Shown here in pieces: positions 63,401 to 64,000 of a stretch of 64,000 bases of DNA; position 1 is the stretch's first letter; every line of letters starts with the position of its first letter. A program made the position numbers and the translations under genes. This DNA comes from Coenobita brevimanus (Eukaryota > Arthropoda > Malacostraca > Decapoda > Coenobitidae), in the NCBI GenBank assembly GCA_032717465.1, contig CM064690.1:30658153-30722152 (forward strand), read 5' to 3'. The notes below the pieces were generated by a model. It was not told where the DNA came from, ran no database searches, and saw only the letters and a program-made list of their open reading frames with translations.

Positions 63401-63851
63401 GATTTTGTATGATATTTAATTTTATCTTCCGTTTTTCCCTTATTTTCCTCCTTTACCATATTTTCACTCTGTGATGCGACTTAGTGCCACATGGTCTTTG
63501 GTTACCTGGTGCTACCTTTTCATTTCATTTCATTTTCCAGTATATCCACATTGACATCACAGTGCATCCAGATTTCCTCATATGTCTGTCACTCCATATG
63601 CCTTCACATTCTCCTCTGCATTTGCTTCACCGAAAAATCTTAGGTTACTGCTGCTGATGTACCCACAGGTTCAGCAAAAGCTGGTTCTGGATGGTGTGTG
63701 GCGATACCTTAGCTGCCTGTCTCGCTCTACAGCCTTTGCAGTACGGGAACAGGCTGGCCACTCCTTAAAGTCTGCCTTGAGGCACGAGTTATCGATAGAC
63801 AAGAGAGATGACGTGGTTTTTCCAACTGATGGGGTTGCTCTTAATGTCAAG
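50441..63851 (+). CDS. SAMM50: SAMM50 (Sam50) mitochondrial outer-membrane assembly factor, 5' part
   Basis: Core barrel protein of the SAM complex, which inserts beta-barrel proteins into the mitochondrial outer membrane (family knowledge). Six exons join in frame to 265 residues, against about 469 in vertebrates, so the carboxyl half lies past the window edge. Start MGTVHAK is identical to the vertebrate start except the last residue. Residues about 26-98 form the POTRA domain (VHVDGLARTKDDIV, FKEVGVFIDTYQGPDAL). The barrel begins with VTFEVRELN and NTSVGNNEGTV. The start ATG has A at -3 and G at +4. It is divergent from USP8, with 1.9 kb between start codons. No damage is seen in the joined frame. 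Confidence 0.95.
50462..51970. other. SAMM50 intron 1
   Basis: Mostly unassigned. Contains a LINE-C 3' tail at 50995-51075 (minus) and a C-run at 51199. Confidence 0.5.
51971..52024 (+). CDS. SAMM50: SAMM50 coding exon 2
   Basis: 54 nt, phase 0, acceptor TTTCAG, donor GTGAGA. Encodes SPEADESEGTKMDLQALK, the acidic linker before POTRA. Little sequence identity is expected here; support is position, frame and splice sites. Confidence 0.83.
52083..52258 (+). repeat. SINE-2 copy
   Basis: 'gggatgctttcacatggtgg' to 'cctggggttgctactgccac', 58 bp past exon 2's donor. Confidence 0.65.
52365..53070 (-). mobile_element. mariner transposase relic
   Basis: Minus strand: FDQQGVIYFKYTPQGQIINK, EYYLGVLHQLWNAVHHKRR, FLAKHRITHIQQAPYSPHMV, close to the catalytic core order of mariner elements (GV...EYAPQGQTVNKEYYL, ...LAKH.I...PYSPD). 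The last D of YSPD reads H and there are stops, so it is dead. Ends not located. Confidence 0.85.
53161..53365 (+). repeat. SINE-2 copy, near full length
   Basis: 'gctggagagggatgccttca' to 'gcctggggtcataacaacaa' with a CAACAACAACAA tail. Confidence 0.7.
53530..53815 (-). mobile_element. LINE-C 3' end, decayed
   Basis: 'tctgtctattgtcaaactcc' then the complement of the [13 protein letters not shown] region. Strongly diverged. Confidence 0.55.
54240..54445 (+). repeat. SINE-1 tRNA-like part and (GAT)n
   Basis: 'gtgcaggtttatatccaagg' to 'cttctcatggggcaacacag', then 12 GAT units, 90 bp before exon 3. Confidence 0.65.
54536..54754 (+). CDS. SAMM50: SAMM50 coding exon 3 (POTRA)
   Basis: 219 nt, phase 0, acceptor TTGCAG, donor GTGAGT. 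Encodes 73 residues from ARVQRVHVDGLARTKDDIVI to YQGPDALDEGIE, a clear POTRA match. Its second half has a decayed copy at 55467-55582. Confidence 0.96.
54755..55466. other. SAMM50 intron 3, unassigned part
   Basis: No repeat family recognised before the decayed exon 3 copy. Confidence 0.4.
55467..55582 (+). pseudogene. Decayed copy of the SAMM50 exon 3 second half
   Basis: Aligns to the last ~115 bases of exon 3 (VILDVHEVRTRLFKLGFL against VILKIHEVRARLSKLGCF). Two single-base deletions break the frame, and the donor GTGAGT has become CAATAT. It lies about 700 bp downstream of the real exon, inside the next intron. Confidence 0.87.
55813..56024 (+). CDS. SAMM50: SAMM50 coding exon 4
   Basis: 212 nt, acceptor TTACAG, donor GTTAGT, phase 2 out. 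Encodes VTFEVRELNLLGAKINTSVG then NNEGTVSTGGLLKNIFGRGE and FTKPFHNEASTV. The donor choice is supported because the next exon's first base completes a Val codon and restores frame. The exon end is repeated twice downstream. Confidence 0.93.
55990..56290 (+). repeat. Tandem copies of the SAMM50 exon 4 3' end and its donor
   Basis: The segment with the last exon 4 codons and the GTTAGT donor (56020-56030) recurs 91 bp later (56111-56121) and, more decayed, about 111 bp further on (56222-56231, GTTAGA). All three retain ACTGTGTTAG, so alternative 5' splice sites are available. Confidence 0.8.
56362..56500 (-). mobile_element. LINE-D 3' end fragment
   Basis: 'cttgcatgcatcagccttgg', 'gcctccccattcagtccctt'. 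Matches 38470-38560. Confidence 0.65.
56545..56904. mobile_element. Possible MITE with CAGRGTTGCCA ends
   Basis: CAGAGTTGCCAG at left and the complement of ATGGCAACCCTG at right, with internal repeats of 'cattaccaaat'. No clear target duplication. Confidence 0.45.
57127..57655 (+). mobile_element. LINE-B 3' end
   Basis: [60 protein letters not shown], then 3' UTR and a short GATG tail. The coding part is intact to its stop. Confidence 0.88.
57671..57765 (-). repeat. SINE-1 3' end
   Basis: ATCC tail then the complement of the standard end, about 35 bp before exon 5. Confidence 0.62.
57801..57906 (+). CDS. SAMM50: SAMM50 coding exon 5
   Basis: 106 nt, acceptor TTCCAG, donor GTAAGC. Encodes LSSSIYQQGSEAPWSGYREL then DRGILFTLAFNSAPQ, matching the FPWSSLRETDRG block of Sam50 barrels. 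Phase 0 out. Confidence 0.93.
58430..58740 (+). mobile_element. LINE-E (CR1/jockey-like) 3' end
   Basis: One frame reads [40 protein letters not shown] and SFKRSVSRHL, the usual closing motif of these ORF2s. Followed by a poly-A run at 58749-58771. Confidence 0.78.
58925..59750. mobile_element. TIR element, Tigger/pogo-like ends
   Basis: CAGCCATCACCCATTTATC at left and the complement of GATAAATGGTGAATTACTG at right, TA flanks. No transposase left. Confidence 0.6.
59895..60408 (-). mobile_element. Tigger-like amino-terminal fragment
   Basis: Minus strand MGPKRCASDACGNTPKQTRK then VMLLTEKVKALDKLKGG, the start of a Tigger/CENP-B-type helix-turn-helix. End CAGGTAAGCCCTTAATTCAC (complement, to 60408) with TA beside it. 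The other end is missing. Confidence 0.75.
60514..60610 (+). pseudogene. Decayed copy of the SAMM50 exon 6 start
   Basis: The CACACAG acceptor and VQQKLTLDGVWYYLSCL match the start of exon 6, gap-free for about 100 bases. Key residues are lost (SRSTAFAVR is replaced by LCIMAFGVW). The similarity stops exactly at TTAA (60611-60614), the same TTAA present in the real exon at 63765, where a piggyBac-like element begins. Confidence 0.87.
60615..62758 (+). mobile_element. piggyBac-like element with TTAA target duplication
   Basis: TTAA at 60611-60614 and 62759-62762. Ends CCCCTTGGCTACG and, inverted, CTCCCTGACTGCA differ only by transitions. At 60838 a frame MASTGGLLCSPQPSTSLGIT...KRKYAPTSDGDSSDTSVEYP could be the amino end of its protein, cut by the Tigger-like insertion at 61049. 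Confidence 0.55.
61049..62164 (+). mobile_element. Tigger-like transposon, deleted
   Basis: Perfect 22-bp inverted ends starting CAGTAGGATCTCACCAATAA, TA at both sides. Plus strand includes VAAFWKRYNIQQVVNFFVSA and WNNTTLATVKHAWSAFQP, like the FWK..NI...I..W..V....L..CW block of Tigger transposases, then DFMGFDEVLMEVGDPGMRD acidic tail. DDE core absent. Confidence 0.82.
62763..63620 (-). mobile_element. LINE-C 3' part split by LINE-F
   Basis: 62770-62883 and 63547-63610 are consecutive pieces of the LINE-C carboxyl region in minus orientation, separated by LINE-F. Confidence 0.65.
62898..63532 (+). mobile_element. LINE-F 3' end: RNase H and zinc knuckle
   Basis: ISGHVGIPGNETVDALPCEA is a typical RNase H end. 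Then TALARLWIGHTRLTHGYLMS and CPACNVPLSVHHILIACPQH, the Cys/His knuckle of RNase H-bearing LINEs. Flanked by a perfect 14-bp duplication TTTTCCAGTATATC (62884-62897 and 63533-63546). One in-frame stop lies between the two domains. Confidence 0.87.
63669..63851 (+). CDS. SAMM50: SAMM50 coding exon 6
   Basis: 183 nt, phase 0, acceptor CCACAG, donor GTAATT. Encodes VQQKLVLDGVWRYLSCLSRS then TAFAVREQAGHSLKSALRHE, matching GVWRELGCLSRTASFAVR of Sam50. A degenerate copy of its 5' half lies at 60514-60610. Confidence 0.96.
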
Positions 63852-63879
63852 GTAATTATAACAGTCAGACCTAATGTAA

Positions 63880-63990
63880 TCTAACATAATTAAATCTAAC
63901 AACCCTACCTGATGTAACCTAACCTAACCTAACTCAACTACCTACCTAGCCAAACCTCACTGAGCCTAAGCTTACCTAACCTAACTTAGC
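63880..63990. repeat. Degenerate CCTAA-rich run
   Basis: Several CCTAACCTAA words, the complement of the arthropod telomere unit TTAGG, interspersed with variants, just past exon 6 of SAMM50. Confidence 0.6.
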
Positions 63991-64000
63991 CCTTCGAGTT

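Overview
The window is animal nuclear DNA, most likely from a crustacean (probably a decapod). This is inferred from short exons in long introns, canonical GT-AG splicing, a dense mix of simple repeats, and many tRNA-derived SINEs, LINEs, Tigger/Tc1/mariner/hAT/piggyBac relics and CCTAA-rich runs of arthropod telomere type. The species cannot be named from the sequence alone. No prokaryotic genes, CRISPR arrays or viral genes were seen.

Two host genes lie head to head. USP8 (ubiquitin carboxyl-terminal hydrolase 8) occupies the minus strand from about 48.5 kb to 7.9 kb. I could assemble 23 coding exons by splice sites and frame. All phases chain, total coding length is 3348 nt (1115 residues plus stop), and the domain order is dimerisation/MIT-like region, rhodanese-like domain, low-complexity and coiled-coil linker, SH3-ligand motifs, degenerate 14-3-3 site, USP catalytic domain. 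SAMM50 (outer-membrane beta-barrel assembly protein of mitochondria) runs on the plus strand from 50441. Its first six coding exons (265 residues, POTRA domain and the start of the barrel) are inside and the rest lies beyond the right edge. The 1.9 kb between the two start codons should hold both promoters and also contains a PHD-finger-like relic of a retrotransposon.

Layout: 1-7.4 kb is the downstream flank of USP8, with a purine-rich tract, nested Tigger-like elements, SINEs and a LINE 3' end. 7.4-8.3 kb is the USP8 terminal exon with duplicated pieces of itself on both sides. 8.3-48.5 kb is USP8 with introns packed with repeats, the largest (about 10.4 kb) separating the linker exons from the catalytic cysteine exon. 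48.5-50.4 kb is the intergenic region. 50.4-64 kb is SAMM50, again with decayed copies of its own exon parts in the introns.

Repeat families, named here for convenience: SINE-1 (tRNA-like, with a conserved 13-bp-stem palindrome and GGAT tail), SINE-2 (CAA tail), SINE-3 (GAT tail, sharing its 3' end with LINE-B), SINE-5, LINE-B, LINE-C (the commonest, frames broken everywhere), LINE-D, LINE-E and LINE-F (RNase H and zinc knuckle). The most unusual signals are the repeated partial duplications of splice-site-bearing exon ends in both neighbouring genes, and SINE-3 copies ending 24-33 nt upstream of four USP8 acceptors and abutting one donor. No complete new system was found. Everything beyond the two host genes is repeat-derived or unassigned.
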